From Pyrenophora tritici-repentis (Eukaryota; Ascomycota; Dothideomycetes; Pleosporales; Pleosporaceae), in assembly GCF_003171515.1 (NCBI RefSeq), contig NC_089393.1, positions 3,092,414 to 3,156,413 of the forward strand: a stretch of 64,000 nt of DNA, in the 5' to 3' direction. The position numbers and the translations under genes were made by a program. The notes beneath the pieces were generated by a model. That model did no database searches, was not told the origin of the DNA, and worked only from the letters and a program-made list of their open reading frames with translations. This document shows, piece by piece, positions 21,778-32,360 of the stretch (positions within the stretch are counted from its first letter, which is position 1; each line of letters begins with the position of its first letter).

Positions 21778-21935
21778 CAGAGATGTCAACAAGCAAGTCA
21801 AGCTGGCTTGATTCTTATCGATTGCAGATCACAGACCATTCTCTGGGACGTGCCACTGTGCACGAGCCTCTATATTGTCTGTGATCTGCAATCGATAAGA
21901 ATCAAGCCAGCTTGACTTGCTTGTTGACATCTCTG
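21778..21935. mobile_element. MITE-2 copy a (158 bp foldback)
   Basis: A nearly complete palindrome with ends CAGAGATGTCAACAAGCAAG and 58-bp-scale arms around a short loop. It has the 8-bp duplication AGTATATG at 21770-21777 and 21936-21943. Termini and GCTTGATT motifs resemble hAT-3 (48890-52724). Confidence 0.93.
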
Positions 21936-22255
21936 AGTATATGGCAGCAGCACCGCAGCCGCCGCTCGCTTGCGATAAAGCCAAACTCCTCTGCTAAGGA
22001 CTCAACTGCAGTATCATTGTTACTTGCGTTGTCAAGCACAAAGTACCCAACCCTCGCGTTGTCAACGCCAAATAGCCGAAGTATTGTTGTTGCTGCAGCG
22101 GCAATATTATTGCCAGTGTGCGCCCCGTGTAGCTCAGGCAACCCAAGCAGGTGGTCAACTAGCTTGCCCTCGCTGTTAAGGTAATGTACGCAGAGGCCAG
22201 TAAAAGCATACTGCCCACCAGTTGAAGTCCAGTTGTCGAATGACACGTGTATAAG

Positions 22256-22417
22256 TAGACTCCGCAACAATCAATTCAATCCGGTCACTCTCCTAGACCC
22301 ACTTACCTATCTAGGTAGGGCTTAAACTCCTATAGGTAACTACTAGGCTTAAAGCGGTAATCAATCAATCCAATCTGAACCTTCTAGGACCCACTTAATT
22401 GATTGTTGCGGACTGTG
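22256..22417 (-). mobile_element. MITE-1 copy b (162 bp, reverse)
   Basis: Inserted in hAT-1 with the duplication TGTATAAG at 22248-22255 and 22418-22425. It is in the opposite orientation to the other five copies. Confidence 0.93.
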
Positions 22418-22491
22418 TGTATAAGCGACCGGGCTTCGCGAAGGTAGTTGGCAACAGCTAGTATGTATGTATTGTACTCAGTAATAATATG

Positions 22492-22653
22492 CACAGTCCG
22501 CAACAATCAATTAAGTGGGTCCTAGAAGGTTCAGATTGGATTGATTGATTACCGCTTTAAGCCTAGTAGTTACCTATAGGAGTTTAAGCCCTACCTAGAT
22601 AGGTAAGTGGGTCTAGGAGAGTGACCGGATTGAATTGATTGTTGCGGAGTCTA
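22492..22653 (+). mobile_element. MITE-1 copy c (162 bp)
   Basis: Inserted in hAT-1 only 74 bp from copy b, with the duplication ATAATATG at 22484-22491 and 22654-22661. The complete hAT-1 copy at about 33100 shows the empty site. Confidence 0.93.
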
Positions 22654-23285
22654 ATAATATGATCGTGGAGCGTTTAGTGGCTACGCCAAAGGAGAGCTTC
22701 GGCTAGCGGGCTCACGGCCGCAATCATGGCTCGAAACTGCGGCGTTTCTATTACGCGAAGGCTCTGGTTGTCCGCGACTACCCAGTCCTTCAGCGCGTCC
22801 TGAAATCGAGAGGTTGAAAAGCTTGCTGCTATCTCGTTTGCTACCTCTTGCGATACTTCTATCCCTTTAGACCTCATAATATATACTTGGGACTTTGCGA
22901 GCGCGCCCATAATATTGCCCTCCCGGCTAGCAATTGGTACAGGTCCGTTAGGTCCGTGTGAGTGTCCAGGCTTGTTGCTTGAGAGGTGTCGGCCGGCGTT
23001 TGTAGTGCTGTCAGCCTCGTAGCCAGTGATCGGAATGGTCTGGTCTGACTTGGTCTTGGTCTGGTCTAGACCGCCAAGACTTGGTCTGGTCTGGCGATTT
23101 TTTGAGACCGTGGTCGGACCGGTCTAGATGATCGGACCGGTCCGGCTATAAATAGGTCCACGTGACTAGATCTTAGACTAATCTAGCCAGAAAATTTAGC
23201 ACAATATGAGTCATTAAGATCAAGGTAAGTCTTCTACTTACATAGAACAATCAAGTCCTTAACAACCTACTTATATACTATTGTT

Positions 23286-25749
23286 ATGGAGCCTTCAACA
23301 CCAACCTCACCGTCCCCATCGAATATTATAAGACTAGATTTAACGTCTCTTACTCCATCTCCTATCCCCACGTCATCACCCACCCCTATACTATCACCCA
23401 CTCCTATTCAATATCACGAATCTCCAGATGAGTTCGTGCAGGGCGGTATCACGTACGTGAAACGTGCAATAATTGCAAGGAAGGATTTCCGTCAAGGTAC
23501 ATCACACATCTGGAAGTACGGACTCCAATACATTCGAGATAGCGATAAGAAAGAGGTGTATTACTGCCATGAGTGCAGGGTTGGGAAGAGCAAGCAAGAG
23601 TTGTTTGTCATCAATGGCACTTCTAGGATCCGGAATCACCTGGAACAGAAGCACCAGATTGATCCCCAGAGTGGCATCAAGCGAAAGGGTTCTGTACGGA
23701 AGTCTATAATCGACCAGCAAAAGGATGGGGCTGCTTCCAGCATCTTTTTCTGGAAGGAGTCAGTAGAGAAGTTTAAAGAGCTTCTAATTCGTTGGATTGT
23801 GTACTGCCATATCGCCTTCTTTCAATTAGAGAACCAGTACTTTCGTGAACTACTCCTCTTTTTAAATCCGGCACTACTCAACCACCTCCCGAAGGCTGCG
23901 AAGACTATCCGAAGCTGGGTAATGAATGCATTCATATCGAAGAAGCAACAGCTTAGGGAGGACCTACACCATTCACGGAGTAGGATCTCTATCTCCTTTG
24001 ATCTCTGGACTTCACCAAACCCTTACGCTATCCTAGGCGTCGTCGCTATGTGGATTGATACTACCGGCATGCGACGTGTTACCGCTTTAGGTATGCGACG
24101 TATATACGGCGAACATACTGGAGAGAATCTTGGATCGGTGGTCCTTGAATTGCTGGAAGAATACGACATTAGCGGAGATCAGATTGGATACTTTATGCTG
24201 GATAATGCCTCGGCAAATGATACCGCTGTTGAGTTTATACTCAAGGATCTCTGCCCATGGATGAAGTCAAAACAACGTCGTCATCGCCGGCTGCGTTGCT
24301 TGGGCCATGTCATCAACCTCTGTTGCCAGGCGTTCCTTATCAGAGATGTCAACAAGCAAGTCAAGCTGGCTTGATTCTTATCGATTGCAGATCACAGACA
24401 ATATAGAGGCTCGTGCACAGTGGCACGTCCCAGAGAATGGTCTGTGATCTGCAATCGATAAGAATCAAGCCAGCTTGACTTGCTTGTTGACATCTCTGTT
24501 CCTTATGGGGCGAAACTGTGAGAAGTATCTTGCGAAGCTGGAGAAGCATCATCAACGTGGCGACTATACGAAGGTGGAAGAGCTCTGGAAGAAGTTCGGA
24601 TGTTTGGGTCGTCTTCACAACCTGGTGCGATACATCAGGCTTACTCCACAACGGCGTGAGGAGTTTGCTACAATTATTATCGGCGGAGATCTTTCGCAAT
24701 TCGACGGGCTTGAGCTTATCCAGAACAACTCGACCCGCTGGAACTCATGGTTTTATTCGATTACACGTGCATTAAATGTTCGAGAACGTTTAGAGCTCTT
24801 CTCGGCTCGTCATGTACCTGGAAAGGGCTCCGTAGGGATCGCGAACTTTAAGCTTGATGGACAGCACTGGTTTGAGCTTGAAAAGATTGAACTCGCTCTC
24901 AAAGACTTCTATGCTGCAACTTTGCTTTCTGAAGGTAAGAAGACGTCACTTGCGGACTGGTTTTCAACTTTGGACTGCCTTCTCCGGGAGATAAGCGAGA
25001 CGAAGGATCACTACCACGACATCCACACTGAGGACGATAACAACTTTACATGGAAGTACCTTCAAGGCTGCGCTGATGCTGCTTGGTTAAAGTGCGTTGA
25101 GTACTATAACAATCAGCAGCTGAATTGGCAAAATCGATTCCCTGAAGATACTGACCTTCCACCGGCATATTATGCGGCTCAAATCCTTGATCCATATCGC
25201 AAGTGGGGATGGTTCAGGCAAGAGTGGGTTCTTCATGGCGACGAAGAGAAGAAGAGGTGGTTTGAAAACGCACAATTAGCGGTGAAGCATCTCTGGGAGA
25301 CAGAGTATAAGGGAAGGTACCCTGTCGAGATGCTGCCACCACCAGCCAGGAAGGAGAGAGATCCTGACCCAGCATTTGATCGCCAGCGGGAACATAAGCG
25401 CATTCGAATAGACGCTCCAGTTTCTACAACTGATTTGTATGAACAATACATCTCTACTGACCGGCTTCATAACGAAGAGGCAGGTTGCAATGAGGCTATT
25501 GCGTACTGGCTATCTCGCTACGACTCCCAACGAGATCTCGCTCGCTTCGCTCTAGACATGTTTGCGATCTCGCCTATGTCGGATGAATGCGAACGTCTTT
25601 TTAGTAGCGCGAAGCTTACTATCGTCGATCGCCGTGGTAGGCTGAAGGCAGATATTATAGAAGCGTGCGAGTGTCTCCGGGCCTGGTATGGAAAGCCCCA
25701 AGCTGAGGGGAACAGCGATATCGAGGATAGTGAGAACGAAGACGACTAG
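23286..25749 (+). pseudogene. hAT-2 transposase, interrupted only by MITE-2
   Basis: Removing MITE-2 and one duplication gives an unbroken 765-residue frame. The N-terminal region is Ser/Pro/Thr-rich (about residues 1-45). A BED-type zinc finger follows (YYCHECRVGKS... RNHLEQKH, about 95-130), then the hAT core (SFDLWTSPNPYAILG, YFMLDNASANDTAVEF, RLRCLGHVINLCC). The C-terminal dimerisation domain is MSDECERLFSSAKLTIVDRR. The MITE places an in-frame stop shortly after RDVNKQVKLA, so the present product would lack the C-terminal half. A nearly identical copy lies at 44185-46818. Confidence 0.88.
24341..24498. mobile_element. MITE-2 copy b (158 bp foldback)
   Basis: The duplication is TTCCTTAT at 24333-24340 and 24499-24506. 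It is at exactly the same site as the MITE-2 in the other hAT-2 copy (45436), so this insertion predates the spread of hAT-2 here. Confidence 0.93.
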
Positions 25750-25920
25750 ATTGACAGTCAGTAGTAAAACACATTTCCTCGGCTTCCTTCTTTGCTTCAG
25801 CCTCATTCTTGGCGGTCTTGTTGGTCGGACCGGTCTGGTCGGACCGGTCCTTATGTAAGCACCTGGTCTGGTCTGGTCTGTACCCTCAGACCAGACCAGA
25901 CCAGACCATTCCGATCACTG

Positions 25921-28094
25921 GGTAGCAGTACCACCGGCAGTGCAACCACGCAGGAGAGGCCGCCCTCCAGGGTCAAAGAACAAGCGGAAGGCGCACGCGT
26001 ACATCACCAAGAAGGAGCAGGACGATCTTGAGCTAGCTATCAAGCTACGTAACGATGGAGTGATCACAACCTCAGGCGCCCCCTTTGAAGCGTCTGATGA
26101 CCAAGAGATCAGCGACCTCGTAGGTCGTGGAGTCTTTAAATTTGAGCAATACGACGAGAGGCTACACAGCAAGATCCGGATCTTCAAGTCACGCCTAGTA
26201 CGTGAGGTCAAGGGAAAGACAACCAAGCCCTATGAGAAATCCCGCCTAGTTATCCAAGGCTACCAGGACCACGGCAAGGAGACTATTCTGACGCAATCTC
26301 CAACCATACAGCGATGTAGCCAGCGCCTGATTATGTCGCTGGCGCCCGAGATGGTACAACGCGGAATGAACATCGAGCTCCGTGACATTACGCAGGCGTA
26401 TCCCCAGGCGCAGACTGCCCTGAAGAGGACGATACTCGCACATCTTCCTACTGAGCTAGTCCATCGATATCCAGAAGGCACGCTACTCCATGTGATCAAG
26501 CCGCTGTATGGAATCGCTGAGGCAGGAGTCCACTGGTGGACAACGTATCACGGACACCATTGCAAGGAACTGGACATGGCAACATCGACGTACGACCCAT
26601 GCCTATTGATCACGAACAGAGACGACGCAGGCATCTTCGGCATCGTTGGCATGCAGACAGACGACACTCTCATGCTCGGGACACCAGCGTTCTCGTCACG
26701 TGAAGAGAAGAAGATCCAGAAGGCAGAGTTCAGGTCAAAGCCAAAAGCAAGGCTGACACCAGAAGTGCAGTTAGACTTCAATGGATGTACACTCACGATG
26801 GACGCCAGCAGAGTCTTGACCCTTAGGCAGAAAGGACAAGGAGGAAGGATCAGGCTTGTGGATATCAGGGCACCCGACCGCGCGCAACAGTACACCGAGC
26901 AGCGCGCTGTTACGAACCTAAGGAGAGGACACAGTGCAAGATATGAAGGGCAGAAGGATGGAGACCTTGTCGGAATCCCTTCTCAGACAAAGGCGTACAA
27001 AGGTGTACAAGGACCAATGACGTAAGCCTGCCCCGCATCCCACAAAGCTTGGCGGAACGCCAACATGGGACATGTCACGTGTGTCCCAAGGAATCCCACG
27101 ATGTACCACGATGTCCCACGCATGGGACAGTGTAGGACAACGTAGGACGTATAGGACATAGGACATTCGTTAGTATATAACAATAGGCAATGAGCCCTTA
27201 CGGTTCATTGTGTTCAACTTCGAAATCTAAGGATTAGTACTTGATTCTCAACTCCCCGTATATTACATCGATCTACCAATCGTGCTATACACCCTCGTGT
27301 CCATCGCATCACTCTATCCCCGAGAACCAACCCAAGATCATCTTCGGACGACCTTCACACGCGCCCGCGGAGCGTACATCGCATCAACATGCCAACCAGA
27401 GGCGTCATTTGACCTGTCCGTCGCTGCTCAAGCTCAGCAACCATCAGACGAGGACATCAAGGCACTCAACAAACGCCTGAAATGGCAGATGGAGAATCTC
27501 GATCGTGGCCTGCGCTACGTCACTGTCAATCTTATGGAGGCCAAGTTGATGGTCTTTGTGGATGGCTCCTTTGCCAACAACAAGGACCTCAGCTCACAGC
27601 TAGGCTTTGTCCTTATGCTCGTCAACGAGTCTATTGACGTCAACACCTTCACAATACAGGGCAACGTGATCCACTACAGCTCTACAAAATGCAAGCGCAT
27701 CACACGGAGCGTACTGGCCTCAGAGATCTACGGCATGGTCAACGGCTTTGACATAGGCATTGCAGTTGCAACCACGCTGAGGATAGTTACAGAACGACTT
27801 AGACTACCTGCAATTCCCTTGGTTATCTGTACAGACTCGTACTCCTTGTACGAGTGCCTAGTAAAGCTTGGGACGACGAAGGAAAAGCGTCTCATGATCG
27901 ACATCATGGCGCTGCGCCAATCATATGAGCGTCGCGAGATCACGGAGATCCGCTGGATCAATGGTGAAGACAATCCTGCAGACGCCTTCACCAAGGCATC
28001 GCCAAACCGCGCTCTTGAACGCTTTATTGACGGCAATAAGCTGACAGTCCGAGTAGAGGGATGGGTGCAGAGGCCGACAAGCTTTGATGGTTGA
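25921..28094 (+). pseudogene. Copia-2 reverse transcriptase-RNase H fragment
   Basis: The open frame enters from the junction. It starts with an AT-hook-like RRRGRPPGSKNK, followed by the Copia reverse transcriptase (RLVREVKGKT, SRLVIQGYQD, ELRDITQAYPQ, IKPLYGIAEAGVHWW, MQTDDTLML). It breaks off at QYTEQRA (26907), where a solo LTR is inserted, and resumes in frame at 27365 with RGAYIASTCQPEA. RNase H follows (VFVDGSFANNKDL, ASEIYGMVNGFD, VICTDSYSLYECL, INGEDNPADAFTK) and stops at 28092-28094. The integrase, protease and Gag parts are absent. I associate this AT-hook type with the Gag type at 1-1606, but the window gives no direct link. Confidence 0.8.
26908..27359. mobile_element. Solo LTR (452 bp) inside Copia-2
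   Basis: TGTTACGAACC...CTTCACA with the 5-bp duplication CGCGC at 26903-26907 and 27360-27364. Removing it restores the Copia-2 frame. It contains a TATATAA motif near 27173. The TGTTACG start is common in Gypsy-type LTRs; the family is not proven. Confidence 0.85.
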
Positions 28095-28149
28095 TGCTAC
28101 ACACAGTTACCATCAACACATACTGTCACTACCGATACAAGCAGAGTTA

Positions 28150-28547
28150 CTAACCCAGGGCGCTCAATGGTACGTTATAATATACCATTTTTTTGTTAGT
28201 GCTGAGAAGTACGCGTATGGCGGGTATATACTAGAACCAGGGGTTTATCCCATTAAACTTCAGGAGTACATCCCATTTTTAGTCTATAGTCGAAATTACT
28301 CCAAATTTAGACATATAACTCAGCATACGTAGACGCACAATCTGACGAATTTACAGCGCAGCAGACTATGTGGTTCAGGAGCTTAGGGTTTGGTGTTCTT
28401 GGTTAGGGTTACGCGTCTGGGGGGTCAGGAGGTCGCGAGGCTCGGCACCCCGCCGCGCGCGCGCCGCCGGAGTAAGCACCGAGAGAGCGATCAACAGCGC
28501 GTGTATATAAGAAGCCGAGTAGAACAGGTAGGCGTCGATATTTCAAC
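28150..28547 (+). promoter_or_regulatory. Upstream block of helicase copy A
   Basis: About 398 bp, nearly identical to 42272-42669 upstream of copy B. Both blocks begin at CTAACCCAGGGCGC, where the sequence to the left differs, so this is the module boundary. It contains two telomere-like phrases (TTAGGGTTTGG near 28382 and GGTTAGGGTTACG near 28402), a CpG-dense stretch at about 28437-28470, and a TATATAA box at 28504-28510, 38 bp before the ATG. Confidence 0.65.
28504..28510 (+). promoter_or_regulatory. TATA box of helicase copy A
   Basis: TATATAA, 38 bp upstream of the ATG at 28548, conserved at the same spacing in copy B. Confidence 0.6.
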
Positions 28548-28792
28548 ATGTCTAAACCTAGCATCGAGTGCCAGTATTTCGAGCATGTGCCTGAGCACAG
28601 CGTAGCGGCATGCAGAGAGTGCAGATATGCAGTATGGCCAGATCAGATTGAGGGCCATCTACAGAAGCAGCATAAGGTTAGTTACAAGGAGGCTGAGGCA
28701 GTTGGACAGCAGGTTCGCAGCTGGGCTGGGTTAGTCCAGTACCCTAGTGAGCTCGAGGTGCCGACTGGTGCTCCAAAGCCTGTGCGGCAATT

Positions 28793-30063
28793 ATTATTAT
28801 TATTATTATATTTCCATTAGAGTCCTGTATCAGTCGGTGACTATGTAGGACTTTGGCTAAGCCGTTCTATGTATGTTGTTCAATATGGAGTTTCTATAGG
28901 TCTTGTACAATTTGGAGGATAGTTGCGTAGTCCAATTTCCGAGCTAGTCTTCCATTGGCGCGGGTGCTAAAGAGCAGTGTGGTGAACAGAAAGAGATGTA
29001 ACAGCGAGCTCTTTGCGAAAAGAAATATTGTTTGTAGTTTTATACAGTGTCTGTCTGTTGTTTTGTGTAGGCGTCTGTATATAGGGATCTACAAGAGAGA
29101 GAATAGATCTATACAGCTATTGCCTGGTCGATGTTTTGCTCGTGCGTGTGCTAGTGAAAGCAGGTGCTGGAGCGGTTCGGTATATGGGGTCGGTATATCG
29201 AGTCGGTTTAGGGCGTTCGGTAGAGAGGGTATTTGGTGTAGGCGTCTGTATATAGGGATCTACAAGAGAGAGAATAGATCTATACATCTAGTGCCTGGTC
29301 GGTGTTTTGCTCGTGCGTGTGCTAGTGAAAGCAGGTGCTAGAGCGGTTCGGTATATGGGGTCGGTATATCGAGTCGGTTTAGGGCGTTCGGTGGAGAGGG
29401 TATTTGGTGTAGGCGTCTGTATATAGGGATCTACAAGAGAGAGAATAGATCTATACATCTAGTGCCTGGTCGGTGTTTTGCTCGTGCGTGTGCTAGTGAA
29501 AGCAGGTGCTAGAGCGGTTCGGTATATGGGGTCGGTATATCGAGTCGGTTTAGGTCGTTCGGTGGAGAGGGCTTTTGGTGTAGGCGTCTGTATATAGGGA
29601 TCTACAAGAGAGATAATAGATCTATACATCTAGTGCCTGGTCGGTGTTTTGCTCGTGAGTGTGCTGGTGACAGCAGGTGCTGGAGCGGTTCGGTATATGG
29701 GGTCGGTATATCGAGTTGGTTTAGGGCGTTCGGGTATAGGTAGCATCTAGATATATAGGCCTATTACTTTGCAGCAATAGAGATATATACCTAAGGAAGA
29801 GCCGTTGCTCTGTCGGTTTCGTAGAGGGTGCCTTCGATCGAACATCTAAAATCAGTTGGCGCACGGGCCATTTGCAGAGATTTCTCTCAACTAAGGCCAG
29901 GTAACAACTCTGTCAAAGTTGCAGCGGCCAGCGCGCCCGCCACAACGCCTGCACGCAAAAGCAGACGTTGGAAACTGATTCTAGGAAGGCATTTCAATGG
30001 AATTGAGATGAAAAAAGGGTAATCCAGGACCTTTTTGTCATCTCGAAAAGTTGGTGTTCGATC
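28793..30063 (-). mobile_element. LINE-derived composite element, copy A (1271 bp)
   Basis: Inserted in the helicase with the 14-bp duplication CCTGTGCGGCAATT at 28779-28792 and 30064-30077. Copy B at 42904 shows the empty site. The (ATT)n tail is at 28793-28808 on plus, followed by the LINE-derived 3' part, the VNTR (29065-29733) and the 5' part ending GTTCGATC. It is full length. Confidence 0.88.
29065..29733 (+). repeat. 171-bp VNTR core of composite copy A (4 units)
   Basis: Units start at 29065, 29236, 29407 and 29578; the first three are exactly 171 bp and the last is 156 bp. The 81-bp deletion unit of the other two copies is absent. Confidence 0.92.
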
Positions 30064-32360
30064 CCTGTGCGGCAATTGCCAGTGTATACAGACGGGATGT
30101 TATGCCAATTTGACTCCAGCTGCTGCTATTATGTAGCAAGAAGTAAGGAGGCTATACGAAAGCATTGGCGTAAGGACCATCAAGGATGGTCAGCAGGGAA
30201 GAAGCGAGGGCGGCCAAGTCGAACCAGGCAGAAGAGCGTGCAGGCACATATGGATAAGGGGTACCGGCTGGTCCATTGCCAGCGATTATTCAGCAGCCGG
30301 CATGGATCGCAGTACTTTGAGGTCCAGGCACCCAGCCAGGATGGAGAAGGCCCCGAAATCGTGCCCGTAGACGGGGCAGCAGCATGGGCGCGAGTGGGCG
30401 AGCAGATGGCCAAGGCGTGGGCAGACATCGAGAAGCGGGCGCAGACGACGATCCAGGAGGGCGAGCGCGACGAGGTGAACCCATGGCTGGAGCGGACGCA
30501 GTGGTTGCCGTACCTAGTGGGCATGGAGAGGCCGGATTTGTTAGCGTGCATCGAGGAGCCCGTGGCAGAGCCAGATGCCAGGCAGGAGCAGCAGGCCGAG
30601 CCGGTGGAAGCAGCGATTTGGGCAGCCATGGATGGATTGGCGCGGTTCAGCCAGGCATCCATTATTGACCGGATTGGCGTGTTTATACGGTTGGAGGCAA
30701 TTCGCACAGAGATGCACCAAACCCGGTTCCAGCCGTTACAGCCGTATATGGACAAGAACGCCATTGTCAAGCACACACGACCGTGGCAGCAGATGTTAAT
30801 GTTTTTTGCACGCACACAGAAAGAGCACGGGTGGAAGAGCCCCAAGTATCGGTTTACGCGCCGGCAGCGAGAGGCATGGGAGGTGTTAATCGAACAGGCA
30901 AAGCGGAGCATAGAGGGAGACGAAGAAGATGAAGCCGAGGATATGGACGAAGAGAGAGAAGAGCTGGACGAGGAGATGATGGACGACATAGACGAGGCGA
31001 TAGAGGTAGCTGAGGAAGAGCCAGGTCAGGGAGAAGGCCCCGAGCCTAAGAAGTTGTCTAAGATACAGAAAGCGTGTTTGGAGTTTTGCATTGCATTACT
31101 TAACCACCGCATCACCCGTAGAGAGTATGACAGCCCGCTGGTGTGCGCGTTGGCGGTGCTGGGCGTCAAGGAGGACGGATGGAAGGGGCCGGAGCAGTAC
31201 CCGCCGATATTATCGGCGGTGATCAAGATCGCTCGGTTTATGGTCGTGCAGAAGGGACTAGAAATGTCAGGGCCCGAGGAGGATAGCGGCGATGAGACAG
31301 ACGACGACTTAGATGACAGCGCGTACGAGAGCGGGCCAAGCCAGCGACGGCGTCCCAAGGGGTGTTTGCAGTTAGTGCAGAAGATGATGGACCGGTTCAT
31401 GGTGCGCGGCAGCCATAGCCCCATGCAGTGGATGTTGGATTTGCGGACGTATGGATTGAAGATCCATTACAACACTACAACCCGCGGGCATGTAGAGTGG
31501 ACGAACGGCGACGAGCTGCTGTACAAAGAGCTGCATTTTAGCATGGCGCAGTTCCGCGGCATGGTACATGGGCTGGCTAGCGAGAGCCGGCGATTATTAA
31601 CAGAGGAGTTAATGTTTAGCAGCAAGGCAGCGCCGGTGCCGGCAGTGCCATGGGAGAGCATACGTGACAACCCAACCGACGAGCGGCCAGGATGGAACTT
31701 TTTGAAGGATCATCGCACAAACATGCCCGTCAACGGCGAGAGGTGGTTATTTGAGCGGGTAGGCGAGAGCGCCAGCATCCGGAGTCGGTTCATGAAGCCC
31801 GGGACGCAGTCAGGGGTAGACCGACAGGCAATAGAGCGATACATGGACCGGGTGGTAGAATTTCGCGAGAAGCTGGCGGTGTTAATGCATATAACGGGTG
31901 GGCAGCCAGCGCGAGGGCCAGAGCTACTGAGCGTACGGCATAGCAACACAGTGCAAGGGGGGCATCGCAATCAGACTTGCTATCAGTCAGGTAACTCAGT
32001 TCGAACTGACTGAACTGACTGCCAAGACTCAGTTCAGTCAGTCAGTTCTTGAGGCAGCTGGACGTCAGTCCAGTCAGTTCAGAAGCCTCCAGACTGACTG
32101 AACTGACTGACGTTAGACTGACGTTAGCTGTTTTTAAAGCAGTATTTTAGAGTTGTGAAAGCCACATTTAGTGCGGCTTCGAAGCCGCGCTAGTCCTAGA
32201 TATAAAGACACTAATCCTATATAAGTTAAAGCATCTAGCTTTAAGCTAATTAGAGTTTGCGGAAATGCGCTACCCGGTGCGCACCTAGTAAGCCTTTCGC
32301 GTCGCGTCGCGTCGCGTCTGCTATACACACGACGCTAGACTACTGTTGCCATAATACTTC

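Larger units (their letters stand above)
20204..23033 (-). mobile_element. hAT-1, truncated left copy
   Basis: The left terminus CAGAGTTGCTATCAGTCAG equals that of the complete copy at 31972-35220, and the subterminal region is packed with CAGTCAGT/ACTGACTG motifs. The other end is missing: at 23033 the sequence switches to hAT-2, inside what would be the BED zinc-finger region of hAT-1. It carries MITE-2 (21778) and two MITE-1 copies (22256 and 22492). Confidence 0.85.
20380..23033 (-). pseudogene. hAT-1 transposase, N-terminally truncated and interrupted by three MITEs
   Basis: The hAT core is recognisable: SFDNWTSTGGQYAFTG, a YFVLDNASNNDTAVESL motif, RLRCCCHI, and the C-terminal dimerisation domain DCERTFSELGDMLGTRR. 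The protein would end at 20380 with HLSQFDVR. It has lost roughly the first 130 residues, carries the in-frame TAA (22674-22676) that is also present in the copy at 32361, and is split at 21778, 22256 and 22492. It was last active, if ever, before these insertions. Confidence 0.82.
23034..25920 (+). mobile_element. hAT-2, left copy (2887 bp)
   Basis: Termini CAGTGATCGGAATGGTC at both ends (inverted), with subterminal arrays of GGTCTGGTCT and GGACCGGTC motifs. A TATAAATA box at 23147-23154 precedes the transposase. The flanks do not form an 8-bp duplication (CTCGTAGC on the left, GGTAGCAG on the right), and they belong to different elements (hAT-1 and Copia-2), so this copy marks a rearrangement junction. 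Confidence 0.85.
25921..28149 (+). mobile_element. Copia-2 fragment (AT-hook family), truncated at both ends
   Basis: Begins abruptly at the end of hAT-2 and stops abruptly at the start of the helicase upstream block. No LTR is present at either end. It contains a solo LTR of a different family at 26908-27359. Confidence 0.75.

Noticed and set aside
27173..27230. TATATAA and following sequence as a host promoter
   Set aside because: Lies inside a solo LTR with a 5-bp duplication, so it is the LTR promoter.
28380..28412. TTAGGG-like phrases in the helicase upstream block as an interstitial telomere
   Set aside because: Only one unit each and not contiguous; mentioned as a promoter feature instead.
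29065..29733. 171-bp repeats considered as a centromere-type satellite
   Set aside because: Every array lies inside a retrotransposed element with (AAT)n tail, two of them with target duplications, so the array is part of the element.
30050..30075. GTTCGATCCC resembling a tRNA T-loop
   Set aside because: It is created by the junction of the composite element and the helicase; no cloverleaf can be drawn around it.
30180..30989. 269-codon minus-strand frame inside helicase copy A (also 43017-43826 in copy B)
   Set aside because: Antisense shadow of the helicase, rich in Ser/Cys from reverse reading of acidic codons.
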